Part shown: positions 42,333 through 50,246 of the stretch, piece after piece
Numbering within the stretch: position 1 is the first letter of the stretch
Layout: the number at the start of each line of letters is the position of its first letter
Assembly: GCF_000166195.2 (NCBI RefSeq)
Contig: NZ_CM001403.1
Coordinates: forward strand, 682,001-746,000
Length of the DNA stretch: 64,000 nt
Source of the DNA: Mucilaginibacter paludis DSM 18603
Lineage (GTDB): Bacteria > Bacteroidota > Bacteroidia > Sphingobacteriales > Sphingobacteriaceae
Direction: 5' to 3'
Notes under the pieces: generated by a model
Database searches by the model: none
Told to the model about the DNA's origin: nothing
The model's input: only the letters and a program-made list of their open reading frames with translations
Translations under genes and position numbers: made by a program

Positions 42333-43889
42333 TCAACGATATACAAGATTAGGTTCGAGCCCAGGTGGGCGCACCCAAGTGGGCAAGGACGAAAATTCGT
42401 CACTTGCCCATTCTTTTTTACTTTCTAATTCACTGGAAATCAGGTAAATAATTTCAGCAACTTCATTAACCCGAGCGGTTCGATCTTTTAGATTTTCTAA
42501 CGTGAATTTTTCGGGGTACATCGAACCAATGAGTTCGCGGCTTAGTTTCATATTCTCTAAACTATACAGACCGCAAAGCGAAGTCAGTGCCTTTATAGCC
42601 CTGTCCAGGTCATGCTCAATACTAATGTTACTTTTAGAAAAGTCGCCTAATTTGGCTTCTAAAGCGTTTATTTTAGTTTCACACTCTAATTTGATTTCCC
42701 TGTACTCCACGCCGTCCAAATCGCCTTTGAGCAATAATTCACGCGCCTTCTTCTGTTTATTACTCAATTCTTCAATTTTTTCAAGCAACTCTTTTCTGCC
42801 ATCGCCTTTAATTGCAAAATCGGCCTCATAAACGTCGAGAATGATCTTTTTACAAATTTCAGCTATACCGGGCTTAGGAGCATAACGTTGCAATTCATCA
42901 AAAAATAGCTGGTTTACTTCTTCAGCCTTATAACGACAACCACATTTTGAACAGCAATGATAGTAGTAATAATATTGTTTCCGGCCTTTTGAAGCACTCC
43001 CTGTAAGTACTCTCGTGCATTTAGAGCACAATAAAAAGCCCCTTAACGGCAATTCATCCTTAGACATGATCTTTGTACCTTGCTGCCGCTTGCGTCCGTC
43101 CATCGCCTCCTGTACGTCATAAAAAAGACTCTCGGAAATCAAAGGCTCATGCAAACCGGGAACAATGTGACTTTCCTCATCTTTGTATTTAGGTACAGTG
43201 ATCTTTCCGCAGTAAACAGGATTGCGCATAGCCACTAAAAAATTGTTCTTTCCACATCTTAAGCCATTTTCGCGGGCAACTTTCCAGATCTGTTCGGTAG
43301 AGAACTGACCGGTAGCGATTTTCTCAAAGCTGAATTTTAAGATAGAAGCTTCCGGCTCTTTAGGAACAATCCGCTTCTTTCCGTTTTCCGTGACAGCGTT
43401 CTTATAGCCAATCGGTGCGGATGCCATCCAGCGGCCTTCCTTTCTGGCCCGGCGCATCCCGTGCAATACATTTAGCGCCCGCCTGTCATTTTCCACTTCA
43501 GGTGTAGAAAGATAGATAGCCAGCATGAGTTTATTTTCAGGGATGGATAAATCTAAAGGCTGCTCTATGGCCTGCGGCTCAATACCCAATGTTTTTAAAG
43601 TGCTGATCATTTGATAAGCATCACCGGCATTCCGGCTGAACCTATCCCATTTGGTAAATAAAACAAGGTCGGAGAACCGTCCTTTGGTTTTACGCAGGTC
43701 GGCTAACAGCGTAGTCCAGGCAGGGCGATTGAATGTTTTAGCGGAATGATCCTCCAAAATCACTTTCCTGATCTGAATATGGTGAAACTCACAATATCTC
43801 CTTAAAACCTCTTCCTGGCTACGTTGGGAATAACCCTTGTCGGCCTGCTCGTCGGTACTCACCCTGATGTATAAATCCGCTATTTTCAT
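42333..43889 (-). CDS. Large serine recombinase (site-specific integrase)
   Basis: 518 residues. The N-terminal resolvase domain (1-150) has LYIRVSTDEQ with catalytic Ser11 and a KWDRFSRN block. A recombinase domain follows (about 155-260, APIGYKN and MRNPVYCGKI), then a zinc ribbon (CSKCTRVLTGS with CCSKCGC, about 290-325), a coiled coil (about 350-430) and a C-terminal tail. The last codons (WVRPPGLEPN) are encoded by a tRNA T-arm-like sequence, so the gene's 3' end overlaps a likely attachment site. Its start overlaps a 50-residue upstream gene by 4 bases. It should catalyse integration and excision of a genomic element that extends to the right. Confidence 0.92.
   Translation of the reverse strand: MKIADLYIRVSTDEQADKGYSQRSQEEVLRRYCEFHHIQIRKVILEDHSAKTFNRPAWTTLLADLRKTKGRFSDLVLFTKWDRFSRNAGDAYQMISTLKTLGIEPQAIEQPLDLSIPENKLMLAIYLSTPEVENDRRALNVLHGMRRARKEGRWMASAPIGYKNAVTENGKKRIVPKEPEASILKFSFEKIATGQFSTEQIWKVARENGLRCGKNNFLVAMRNPVYCGKITVPKYKDEESHIVPGLHEPLISESLFYDVQEAMDGRKRQQGTKIMSKDELPLRGFLLCSKCTRVLTGSASKGRKQYYYYYHCCSKCGCRYKAEEVNQLFFDELQRYAPKPGIAEICKKIILDVYEADFAIKGDGRKELLEKIEELSNKQKKARELLLKGDLDGVEYREIKLECETKINALEAKLGDFSKSNISIEHDLDRAIKALTSLCGLYSLENMKLSRELIGSMYPEKFTLENLKDRTARVNEVAEIIYLISSELESKKEWASDEFSSLPTWVRPPGLEPNLVYR
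42345..42375 (+). other. tRNA T-arm-like attachment-site candidate in recombinase 3' end
   Basis: The plus strand reads AGGTTCGAGCCCAGGTGGGC, the T-loop and 3' end type of sequence of a tRNA, inside the last codons of the recombinase gene. The T-stem does not pair properly with its 5' side, so this is a fragment, not a tRNA. Position at the end of an integrase gene is typical of an att core. Confidence 0.45.
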
Positions 43890-44038
43890 CGCTTAAATAC
43901 TTGATCTAATGCCAATTTAGCGAATTTATACAGGAAATCCAACATTAATTTAGCCTGATCTACAGTGATCTCCGTACCGTGTTTTTTCAGTATTTCGACT
44001 GCTTTTTCAGGAGTTATTGATCTTTTATCCGGCAACAT
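43886..44038 (-). CDS. Small protein coupled to serine recombinase
   Basis: 50 residues (MLPDKRSITPEKAVEILKKH at the start). The ATG at 44038 is preceded by a clear AAGGAGAT ribosome-binding site, which decides the start over a longer frame. Its stop overlaps the recombinase start (ATGA). Strongly helical and basic (VDQAKLMLDFLYKFAKLALDQV), it could be a recombination-directionality or regulatory factor for the recombinase. Similar small genes are often seen just before this recombinase type. Confidence 0.7.
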   Translation of the reverse strand: MLPDKRSITPEKAVEILKKHGTEITVDQAKLMLDFLYKFAKLALDQVFKR

Positions 44039-44788
44039 ATCTGATCTCCTTTGCTTAAAAGCAAAGCTGTTCAATGCGCCGGAATGATAGGCTAAGTCTA
44101 ATTGACTTCCGGGAGTTTTATCATAAATAGCTATGAAACAAATAATTAAAGAGATTTTTTTTATAAGGCAGGCCAATGCAAAATTGATGGTGTTGCATCA
44201 AAAGCTTTAAGATTCTGACAATCAAAAGCATAGCGAATATATTTCAGAGCAAAAGAAGACCTCTACCCCTTATGTATTATGATGGGCAATTACGGCGAAG
44301 CTCAGAAAAGTTACGAAACAGACTCGCCAATAAAATCCACCATTTTCATGGCTGTTTCGAGTTACTGGAAACCTTCAAAAAAACGACAAGGCCAAGCCTT
44401 AAACCTCATCTTTTAAACCGTCAATTTTATAACAAATCACAGGTTCTGAAAAGCCGCCGGTAAGGCGCATTTTTAAACGCGACAGCGTTCAGCAAAGATG
44501 TACGTTTGTCCACAAACAAATCTTTGCTGCCTGCCGCAGGGGCTTGCCGGGGTTCGGAACTCACCCCTATAAAGTGCCTGAAAATGTTTGTTTAATCAGC
44601 CGAAAAAAGCAGTAAAATAATCAATGGTAATCTCATGCGTTTGTAAGGAGAAAATACCGCAGGTTTGGTAAATTGGGCTAAGGGCTGAATGACTAAAAGC
44701 AAGCCGATGTTGGAACCAACACCGGCATTGAATTGAACAAAGATATATTAAAGGGAAAACACTCTTTTTTAAACGGGGATTCTTCAGT
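44039..44788. other. Gap with nested hairpin; no clear gene
   Basis: A 63-codon plus frame (44272-44463) has no family match and looks spurious. At 44491-44528 two nested stems occur: AGCAAAGAT/ATCTTTGCT and inside it GTTTGT/ACAAAC. Just after it is a GC-rich stretch with CCTGCCGCAGG. This lies between the recombinase module and an HTH-sigma pair, and could be a regulatory or transfer site. Confidence 0.4.
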
Positions 44789-45418
44789 TCAGCCTTGCTT
44801 AACGTAGTAGGTCACGCGTTTTTCTACTGTCCTGGCCTCCAGTCGGGGCCGGTCGCCGGAAACATACTTTTGCAATACCTCCTGTAGTAATCGGGGCGGG
44901 TATCGCCTTTGCATTTTTCCGCGGCTACACTGGTAAATATCCCAGGCTTCCATTCCTTTGGTGAAACTTCCGCCGGTAATTAACCTGCTGATCAATTCCT
45001 TAATTTTAACTTGAATGGCTTCCTTGTCCTTTAGCTGACAGGCAAATTCAGGCCTGTCTTCCATGATTTTGTAAAGTAGTTCGCTTTGATCTACTGCACC
45101 GAGCCGGTAAATGCTGTAATAATTTCTAAATGAATCCTGGTCATGATCCGTGAGGATTTCAATCTTTTGTTGTGATACAGGGTAGCCCGGTGCTAATGCC
45201 AAAAGCTCACAATCAAAAATTATTGCAAGGCGGTTCAGATCGGTTAAATAAACTAAGGCATCGGTATCAAAACGCTCAATCCTGCCGACCTGATCCGGAG
45301 GGTAACCGAGTAGAAAAGATAACTCTTCCTGCGTATAGCCAGCCGCGATACGTTTCATTTGCAGCCTGTAGATCATGTCCACATAAAATGTTATCGTGCT
45401 ATGCTTTTCTTGCATCAC
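44789..45418 (-). CDS. XRE-type helix-turn-helix regulator
   Basis: 209 residues: an N-terminal HTH_3 domain (about 15-75; RIAAGYTQEELSFLLGYPPDQVGRIER) and a helical C-terminal domain of unknown type with charged residues and an YQCSRGKMQRRYPPRLLQEVL end. Bacteroidetes elements carry such XRE regulators beside recombinases. The sigma factor gene lies upstream on the same strand (3 bases apart), so they form one unit. Confidence 0.85.
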   Translation of the reverse strand: MMQEKHSTITFYVDMIYRLQMKRIAAGYTQEELSFLLGYPPDQVGRIERFDTDALVYLTDLNRLAIIFDCELLALAPGYPVSQQKIEILTDHDQDSFRNYYSIYRLGAVDQSELLYKIMEDRPEFACQLKDKEAIQVKIKELISRLITGGSFTKGMEAWDIYQCSRGKMQRRYPPRLLQEVLQKYVSGDRPRLEARTVEKRVTYYVKQG

Positions 45419-45421
45419 GGC

Positions 45422-46012
45422 TTAAGCTTTGAAGAGGAGATAGATAAAGATAATAATGTTCAGCGTCGTTTTTAAAATCTTGAGAGCATTCCTAATTTGT
45501 TTGGAGACATTATTTTTCGAAGTGTTCAATTGCGCTGCGATTTCACTATAGCTCAACTGCTCCTTCCTGCTTAACTCGAATATCACCTTCATTTTAGGGG
45601 TTAGCTTTGCGATTTTTTTGTCAATATGGGACTGTAATTGTTTTTCACGGATTTGGTAATCCGCTGTGGGGCTATGATTGCTCTTGATAAAGGCCTGTAA
45701 TGAATCAAGATATTTCCTTTCTACCTTTTCATGGGAGAAAAATTCAAATATCCTGTTTCTCATAGCCCTGTATAAATACCCGTCAAGATTTCCACCTGGA
45801 ATATTGTAAATATCTCGTTTATGCCAGATGGAAGTAAACAAGTCCTGAATGATGTCTTTGGCCAGTTCTTCGTTCTGTAGCTTTTTGTAAGCATGCACAT
45901 AAAGCGTTTTAGCGTACCGCCGGTAGATTTCTGTATAAGCGGCATGATCGGAGGCTTTCAGCAGTTCGGTCAGTTCAGCATCGGAAAGGGTTTGATAATC
46001 TTTTCGTGTCAT
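45422..46012 (-). CDS. ECF-type RNA polymerase sigma factor
   Basis: 196 residues: region 2 (about 25-95; YRRYAKTLYVHAYKKLQNEELAKDIIQDLFTSIW) and region 4 (about 130-180; LTPKMKVIFELSRKEQLSYSEIAAQLNTSKNNVSKQI). The C-terminus ends with a hydrophobic stretch (TLNIIIFIYLLFKA), common in Bacteroidetes SusC/FecI-like ECF factors. No anti-sigma gene is adjacent; an XRE regulator follows instead, so it may control an element-borne regulon. Confidence 0.9.
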   Translation of the reverse strand: MTRKDYQTLSDAELTELLKASDHAAYTEIYRRYAKTLYVHAYKKLQNEELAKDIIQDLFTSIWHKRDIYNIPGGNLDGYLYRAMRNRIFEFFSHEKVERKYLDSLQAFIKSNHSPTADYQIREKQLQSHIDKKIAKLTPKMKVIFELSRKEQLSYSEIAAQLNTSKNNVSKQIRNALKILKTTLNIIIFIYLLFKA

Positions 46013-46121
46013 GGCTTCTTTCAGTTAAAAGATTGAAGGATCAGTGGGTAGTTGATATTCTGTGGCCCTGCCAGACCAAAAAGTTTCAATGGCGGGAACA
46101 GGAAAGCTAAAAGATGAGGAG

Positions 46122-46607
46122 TTAAGCGTCATTACCGGCCTCCTTTCTTGTAGAACGGTGATATTTATATAATGCGGAGATTAATTGCGGCAGTTCTCTT
46201 TTGAAACATTCTACCTGTTCGGGCGTAAGATCGGCAATCTGTTTACCATGGCCTGCAAGTCCGAAAAAAAACCACCTGTTGAGTTCGTCTTTAACCTGCT
46301 CAAACTGAACATTGCTAAAAAACTCGTCTACGGCTGCCTCCTCCGGGGAGAAGCCGGCTGGTTTAAAGGGGCTGGCATTAATGTTAGGGACGAATGGCTG
46401 TTCCTTTTGAGTGAGATTTTTAGCAGGATTAGAAACAAGATGAGAGGAATTGGATTCCTGTTTAGCAAGCTTAGATATAGGCTTTATGAGGGGTAACAAA
46501 TTAACCGCAAAATCATCTCTTTTCTTTACGAGAAAGATTCCCCTTATTAAATTAATGAATGTGGTTTTGGCTTGTCTCATTTCTCTGTAATTAGGCTTTT
46601 GGAGCAA
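46122..46607 (-). CDS. Hypothetical protein of mobile-element region
   Basis: 161 residues: basic N-terminus with a short hydrophobic patch (NLIRGIFLVKK), a low-complexity Asn/Pro/Ser linker (about 50-85) and a helical C-terminal part (FSPEEAAVDEFFSNVQFEQVKDELNRWFFFGLAGHGK, then LTPEQVECFKRELPQLI). A second start at 46580 (MRQAKTTFI) is possible. The gene is upstream of the ECF sigma gene on the same strand, about 110 bases away. No family recognised. Confidence 0.55.
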   Translation of the reverse strand: MLQKPNYREMRQAKTTFINLIRGIFLVKKRDDFAVNLLPLIKPISKLAKQESNSSHLVSNPAKNLTQKEQPFVPNINASPFKPAGFSPEEAAVDEFFSNVQFEQVKDELNRWFFFGLAGHGKQIADLTPEQVECFKRELPQLISALYKYHRSTRKEAGNDA

Positions 46608-46635
46608 TATTAAACAGAGAACTCATATGTGTAAC

Positions 46636-46710
46636 AATGATGGGTATCCCTCTGCGCGTTCATGAAGCCTGTAGGAGGGCTGAGCGTACGCACAAGAGGG
46701 GCCCATCATT
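46636..46710. ncRNA. Candidate structured RNA (nested stems)
   Basis: Arms pair in order: AATGATGGG (46636-46644) with CCCATCATT (46702-46710); CCCTCT (46648-46653) with AGAGGG (46695-46700); GCG (46654-46656) with CGC (46689-46691); AGCC (46666-46669) with GGCT (46678-46681), loop 8 nt. Four stacked stems in 75 nt is unlike a simple terminator. It lies in the divergent gap 46608-46950 between a minus-strand gene and an HTH gene, so it may be a leader RNA or independent small RNA. No gene is otherwise seen in this gap. Strand unknown. Confidence 0.45.
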
Positions 46711-46950
46711 ATCAATGTTGTACAAAGATAATAAATGGGCACTTATCTCCTGTAACTTGCACGCTTAGAAAAGTTCCTACATTTTTCATGAGCAAGTACT
46801 GGTATCCAAATGCCTGGATAATTCGTTATGTTTTTTTAGTTTACTCGATACTCTACAAATTAAGTTTGATTACGTAAAGATAAACAGTAGGGTACATAAA
46901 AACAAATATTTCGTTAATAATGTCGTACACTATATAATTCATTTTGCTGA

Positions 46951-47517
46951 ATGACGCAGCAAAATGATAATAGTAGATCTTTAAATGTTGGACAAAACCT
47001 TACTCTGATGCTTGAACAAGCAGGGCTTACAATAGTTGGATTCTCTCACGGTGCTAATATTTCGTTAAATCACGCAAGAACTATAAAAAATGGCAAGGCT
47101 TCAATAAGCAGTAAGACAGCTGGAAAAATTGCCGACTTTTTCTGCATAGAAGCAGGGTTGCTATTTCTTCCAAAAGCGATTAAAATAAAAGACCCTCTGA
47201 ATATCCCAACTATTCAGAAATTTTATGATGAAAATATACAGAATGACAAGTTCTTCACTGTTAAGGCCAAAGAAAATAGTGTTACTGCTATTTTAAAAGA
47301 AAAGATTATTTATGAAAGCTTGATGGACGATTGGACGAGGTCTAAAGAAATTGTTACATATGTTAATGAAACCAAGAAATACAAAAAATACAATAATATA
47401 TTCAATATTAGAAGTGTGTCCAAGGCCCTCGGCAGAATTTATGCAGAATCGAATTTATTGGAAAGAGCTGATTTGAGAGAAAATGGAAAAGTATTTATTT
47501 ATAAAAGAAAACAATAA
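46951..47517 (+). CDS. HTH domain-containing protein
   Basis: 188 residues: an N-terminal XRE-like helix-turn-helix (about 10-75; LTLMLEQAGLTIVGFSHGANISLNHARTIKNGKASISSKTAGKIADFFCI) followed by a basic mixed alpha/beta part (about 80-188; many Lys and Tyr). AT-rich compared with neighbours, which suggests transfer. It is a single gene between the candidate RNA and the IS256-type element. The C-terminal role is unknown. Confidence 0.7.
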   Translation: MTQQNDNSRSLNVGQNLTLMLEQAGLTIVGFSHGANISLNHARTIKNGKASISSKTAGKIADFFCIEAGLLFLPKAIKIKDPLNIPTIQKFYDENIQNDKFFTVKAKENSVTAILKEKIIYESLMDDWTRSKEIVTYVNETKKYKKYNNIFNIRSVSKALGRIYAESNLLERADLRENGKVFIYKRKQ

Positions 47518-47615
47518 AACTCTCTATCTCGCCTGATAATGGGAATCGCCGAGACTGTAAAATGAACTGTGTCAGTTAAAAATTTGGATAGAATTTTTAA
47601 CTTAGACATAGTAGA

Positions 47616-48848
47616 ATGAACAAAAACAACAATTTCGATTTTGAAAGTTTCAAACGAGAGGCGATCAAGGGGATGTACGCTGGTAAACCCCTTAACGGAG
47701 AAAAGGGCATCTTTGCGCCTTTACTGAAACATTTTTTAGAAGCAGCGCTTGAGGGCGAGCTAGAAACCCATCTACAGGAAGAAAAAGCCGCAGGCTTATC
47801 CAATCGCCTTAATGGTAAAATCACGAAACGAGTTAAGAGCCTTTCGGGCGAATTTGATCTGCAAAGCAACCGGGACCGGTCTGGCAGCTTTGAACCTGTA
47901 GTGTTACCAAAGCGACAAGTGATTATAACCGAAGAACTGGAAGAGAAGGTAATCGGCTTGTATGGGCTTGGCCTGAGCACACGGGATATTTCCAAACATA
48001 TCATGGAAATATATCAAATGGATATCTCTGCAACTACCTTATCCTCTATTACAGACAAAGTTATCCCAGCCATGAACGAATGGCGGCAGCGGCCACTGGA
48101 ATCGGTTTATGCATTTGTATACCTGGACTGTATGCACTATAAAGTACGTGAAGGCAACGGCGTAATTACCAGGGCTGTTTACAATATTCTTGGTGTTTCC
48201 CTTCGTGGGCAAAAGGATCTGTTAGGCATGTATTTATCAGAAAGCGAAGGCGCTAAGTTCTGGCTATCGGTTTTGACCGATCTAAAGAACCGTGGTTTGC
48301 AGGATATGCTAATTGCATGCATAGATGGTTTAAAAGGCTTTCCCGAGGCCATAGCAGCCATCTTTCCAAAAACGGAGATACAGACCTGCGTTGTTCATCA
48401 GATCCGTAATAGCTTGCGCTATATTGCCGAGAAAGACAAGAAGAAATTCATGGCTGATCTTAAGCCGGTTTACCAAGCCATTAATAAAGAACAGGGCTAC
48501 GAAAATCTGATTTCCCTGGATGAAAAATGGGCTAAAAAGTATCCGGTTCCGGTCGGGTCGTGGTACAATAACTGGGAAAACCTGTCAACTTTTTTTAAGT
48601 ATGATGCACACATTCGCAGAGTGATCTACACAACTAACGCGGTTGAGGGCTTTCACCGCCAGGTACGCAAAGTAACTAAAACAAAGGGCGCATTCACATC
48701 AGATACAGCCTTGTTAAAGCTGGTATATCTGGTAGTCCAGAATATCTCTGAGAAATGGACAATGCCGATGCACAACTGGAGTTTGACTTTATCTCAACTC
48801 TACATTATGTTTGGCGATAGGATAGCTGGTCACCTAAATAACGGATAG
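47616..48848 (+). CDS. IS256-family DDE transposase
   Basis: 410 residues, full length for the family. The N-terminal DNA-binding part (1-150) is followed by the RNase H-like core with Asp171 (VYLDCMHYK), Asp237 (ACIDGLKGF) and Glu344 (TTNAVEGFHRQVRK). The His-containing VVHQIRNSLRYI (259-270) and the closing NWSLTLSQLYIMFGDR are also standard. Start ATG at 47616 follows an A-rich leader. It should be active. Confidence 0.95.
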   Translation: MNKNNNFDFESFKREAIKGMYAGKPLNGEKGIFAPLLKHFLEAALEGELETHLQEEKAAGLSNRLNGKITKRVKSLSGEFDLQSNRDRSGSFEPVVLPKRQVIITEELEEKVIGLYGLGLSTRDISKHIMEIYQMDISATTLSSITDKVIPAMNEWRQRPLESVYAFVYLDCMHYKVREGNGVITRAVYNILGVSLRGQKDLLGMYLSESEGAKFWLSVLTDLKNRGLQDMLIACIDGLKGFPEAIAAIFPKTEIQTCVVHQIRNSLRYIAEKDKKKFMADLKPVYQAINKEQGYENLISLDEKWAKKYPVPVGSWYNNWENLSTFFKYDAHIRRVIYTTNAVEGFHRQVRKVTKTKGAFTSDTALLKLVYLVVQNISEKWTMPMHNWSLTLSQLYIMFGDRIAGHLNNG

Positions 48849-48893
48849 ATGTTGAAATGTGGGAAACTGAAGGAGTTTCCCACATTTCAACAT
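48849..48893 (+). terminator. Perfect 20-bp hairpin after IS256-type transposase
   Basis: Arms 48849-48868 and 48874-48893 are exact reverse complements with a 5-nt loop (GAAGG). It starts at the transposase stop codon area and lies inside the IS. No T-run follows, so it may stop transcription poorly, or serve another role such as blocking outside transcription. Confidence 0.7.
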
Positions 48894-48945
48894 CTTAAAC
48901 AATAACAAGTTTATTTTTAGTTGACACAGTTTAGTTTACACTCCC

Positions 48946-49109
48946 TTGAAAGAAGGAGCCCGTTAGTTTCAGAAGATGCGACCACCCGTTATTTATCCTT
49001 CATTGAACAATTCCCTGGCCTTGTCAATCGTATTCCTCTTTCTCATATCGCCTCTTACCTCGGGATCACCCAACAGTCATTAAGTAGGATAAGAAAAAAT
49101 ATCCGTTGA
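48946..49109 (+). pseudogene. Crp/Fnr regulator remnant cut by IS256-type element
   Basis: The open frame 48921-49109 starts with a TTG in the IS end; its own part (from 48946) reads ERRSPLVSEDATTRYLSFIE, then FPGLVNRIPLSHIASYLGITQQSLSRIRKNI. This is the conserved C-terminal winged helix of a Bacteroidetes Crp/Fnr protein. The cNMP-binding half is missing. It lies 79 bases before an SDR gene, so before the insertion it was probably that gene's regulator. Confidence 0.85.
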
Positions 49110-49119
49110 AATTGCTTTT

Positions 49120-49131
49120 TACCAAATGGTA
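49120..49131. promoter_or_regulatory. Palindrome TACCAAATGGTA upstream of SDR gene
   Basis: A 12-base palindrome (TACCA-AA-TGGTA) with a further TACCA half at 49151-49155, between the truncated Crp/Fnr gene and the SDR start at 49189. Possible operator of the lost regulator or of another regulator. Confidence 0.35.
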
Positions 49132-49188
49132 AATGGTTCCAATTTTTAGATACCAACCTTTGCATCATTATCTTAAATAACAAAAAAA

Positions 49189-50052
49189 ATGAGCAAAAAA
49201 GTTGTTTTAATTACAGGAACAAATAGCGGTTTCGGATGGCTTGCCGCCAGGTCCGTTGCGGCTTTGGGGCATAAAGTTTATGCTACCATGAGAGATACCG
49301 AAGGTAAAAATGCTGACAAAGCAAAAGCCCTGGCACAGATAGAAAATGTTACTGTTTTGGATGTGTCATTAACTGATGAAACAAGTGTAAAAAAAGCTAT
49401 TGATGCGATCATTGCAAAAGAAGGAACGATTGACGTTTTGGTCAACAATGCAGGGGCCGCGATGTTCGGTGTAGCCGAAAGTTCTACTACTGAAGATGTC
49501 CAGCGGATGTTTAATATCAATGTCTTCGCCCCGTGGAGATTGGTAAAATTAGTATTGCCATTTATGCGCAAACAATCAGAAGGCCTGATTATTAACGTTT
49601 CAAGCGGATATGGCAGATTTTCCGCACCTTTTTCTGTGGTATACAGTGCTTCAAAGTTTGCTTTAGAAGGTTTAAGCGAAGGCTTGCATTATGAATTAAG
49701 ACCTTTAGGCGTGGATGTATCCATCATTCAACCAGGCGCTTTCCCTACAGAAATGTCCCAAAAGATGCAGGTTGGTTCGGATGCATCAGTTGCTGGCGAA
49801 TATCAAGCAATCGCTGATGTTCCCAATAAAATGTTCGCAGCCATTGGACAAATGTTTGAAACTGCAAAGCCAGATCCTCAGGAAGTTGCGGATGCGATAG
49901 TAAACCTGATCAATTTGCCAAAAGGTCAAAGGCCATTAAGGACTGTTGTTGATTCTTCAACAGGAGATATCACTAAAAGGGCCAATGATGCCGTTAAAGT
50001 TGAATTCGAAAAAGTATTGACGGCATTCGGGATGGAAGACCTGTTGGTGTAA
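49189..50052 (+). CDS. SDR family NAD(P)-dependent oxidoreductase
   Basis: 287 residues with classical SDR motifs: TGTNSGFG (9-16) for cofactor, NNAG (86-89), catalytic Ser139, Tyr152 and Lys156 (YSASK). An Arg after strand 2 (TMRDTEGK) suggests NADPH preference. The tail after residue 240 carries a family-specific end. It probably reduces a carbonyl compound. It is followed by a strong hairpin terminator at 50097-50133. Its former regulator was the Crp/Fnr remnant just upstream. Confidence 0.9.
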   Translation: MSKKVVLITGTNSGFGWLAARSVAALGHKVYATMRDTEGKNADKAKALAQIENVTVLDVSLTDETSVKKAIDAIIAKEGTIDVLVNNAGAAMFGVAESSTTEDVQRMFNINVFAPWRLVKLVLPFMRKQSEGLIINVSSGYGRFSAPFSVVYSASKFALEGLSEGLHYELRPLGVDVSIIQPGAFPTEMSQKMQVGSDASVAGEYQAIADVPNKMFAAIGQMFETAKPDPQEVADAIVNLINLPKGQRPLRTVVDSSTGDITKRANDAVKVEFEKVLTAFGMEDLLV

Positions 50053-50096
50053 AAGATTATCATCAAAGCTGGAGTATAATTAATAACCTTATCGAC

Positions 50097-50133
50097 AACG
50101 CCAATCTCACCTATTAGGTGGATGGGCGTTTTG
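50097..50133 (+). terminator. Intrinsic terminator after SDR gene
   Basis: A stem-loop with AACGCC / GGCGTT outer arms, ATC/GAT and CACCT/AGGTG inner arms (one mismatch and one bulge), followed by TTGGG. It ends the transcript of the SDR gene; the next gene (minus) converges on it. Confidence 0.7.
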
Positions 50134-50246
50134 GGTTATACGACGACGGTTGCGAAATATATAGTCAGTGCACCTCCATGAATTCGATTAGTGGAAGTGC
50201 AGAATTTTCAAACTGAAATGACCTAAGTAGTTTCCTATTGATGCGG

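Larger units (their letters stand above)
47551..48945 (+). mobile_element. IS256-family insertion sequence
   Basis: About 1.4 kb with imperfect terminal inverted repeats: left GAGACTGTAAAATGAACTGT... (47551 on) and right, read inward from 48945, GGGAGTGTAAACTAAACTGT..., sharing TGTAAA and AACTGTGTCA and TAAAAAT blocks. One transposase gene fills the inside. No target-site duplication was found at the ends: the left flank GGGAATCGCC does not match CTTGAAAGA on the right. The right end abuts the C-terminal part of a Crp/Fnr gene with no N-terminal part on the other side, so the insertion was followed by deletion or recombination. Confidence 0.85.

Noticed and set aside
42340..42400. A complete tRNA gene on the plus strand
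   Set aside because: The T-stem is not paired on its 5' side and no anticodon or D-arm is upstream; only a fragment within the recombinase gene.
44272..44463. 63-codon plus-strand open frame
   Set aside because: Basic, random-looking composition, no ribosome-binding site, no partner; lies in a gap with structured DNA.
46662..46877. 71-codon plus-strand open frame
   Set aside because: It starts within the candidate structured RNA and its second half is AT-rich, hydrophobic and random-looking.
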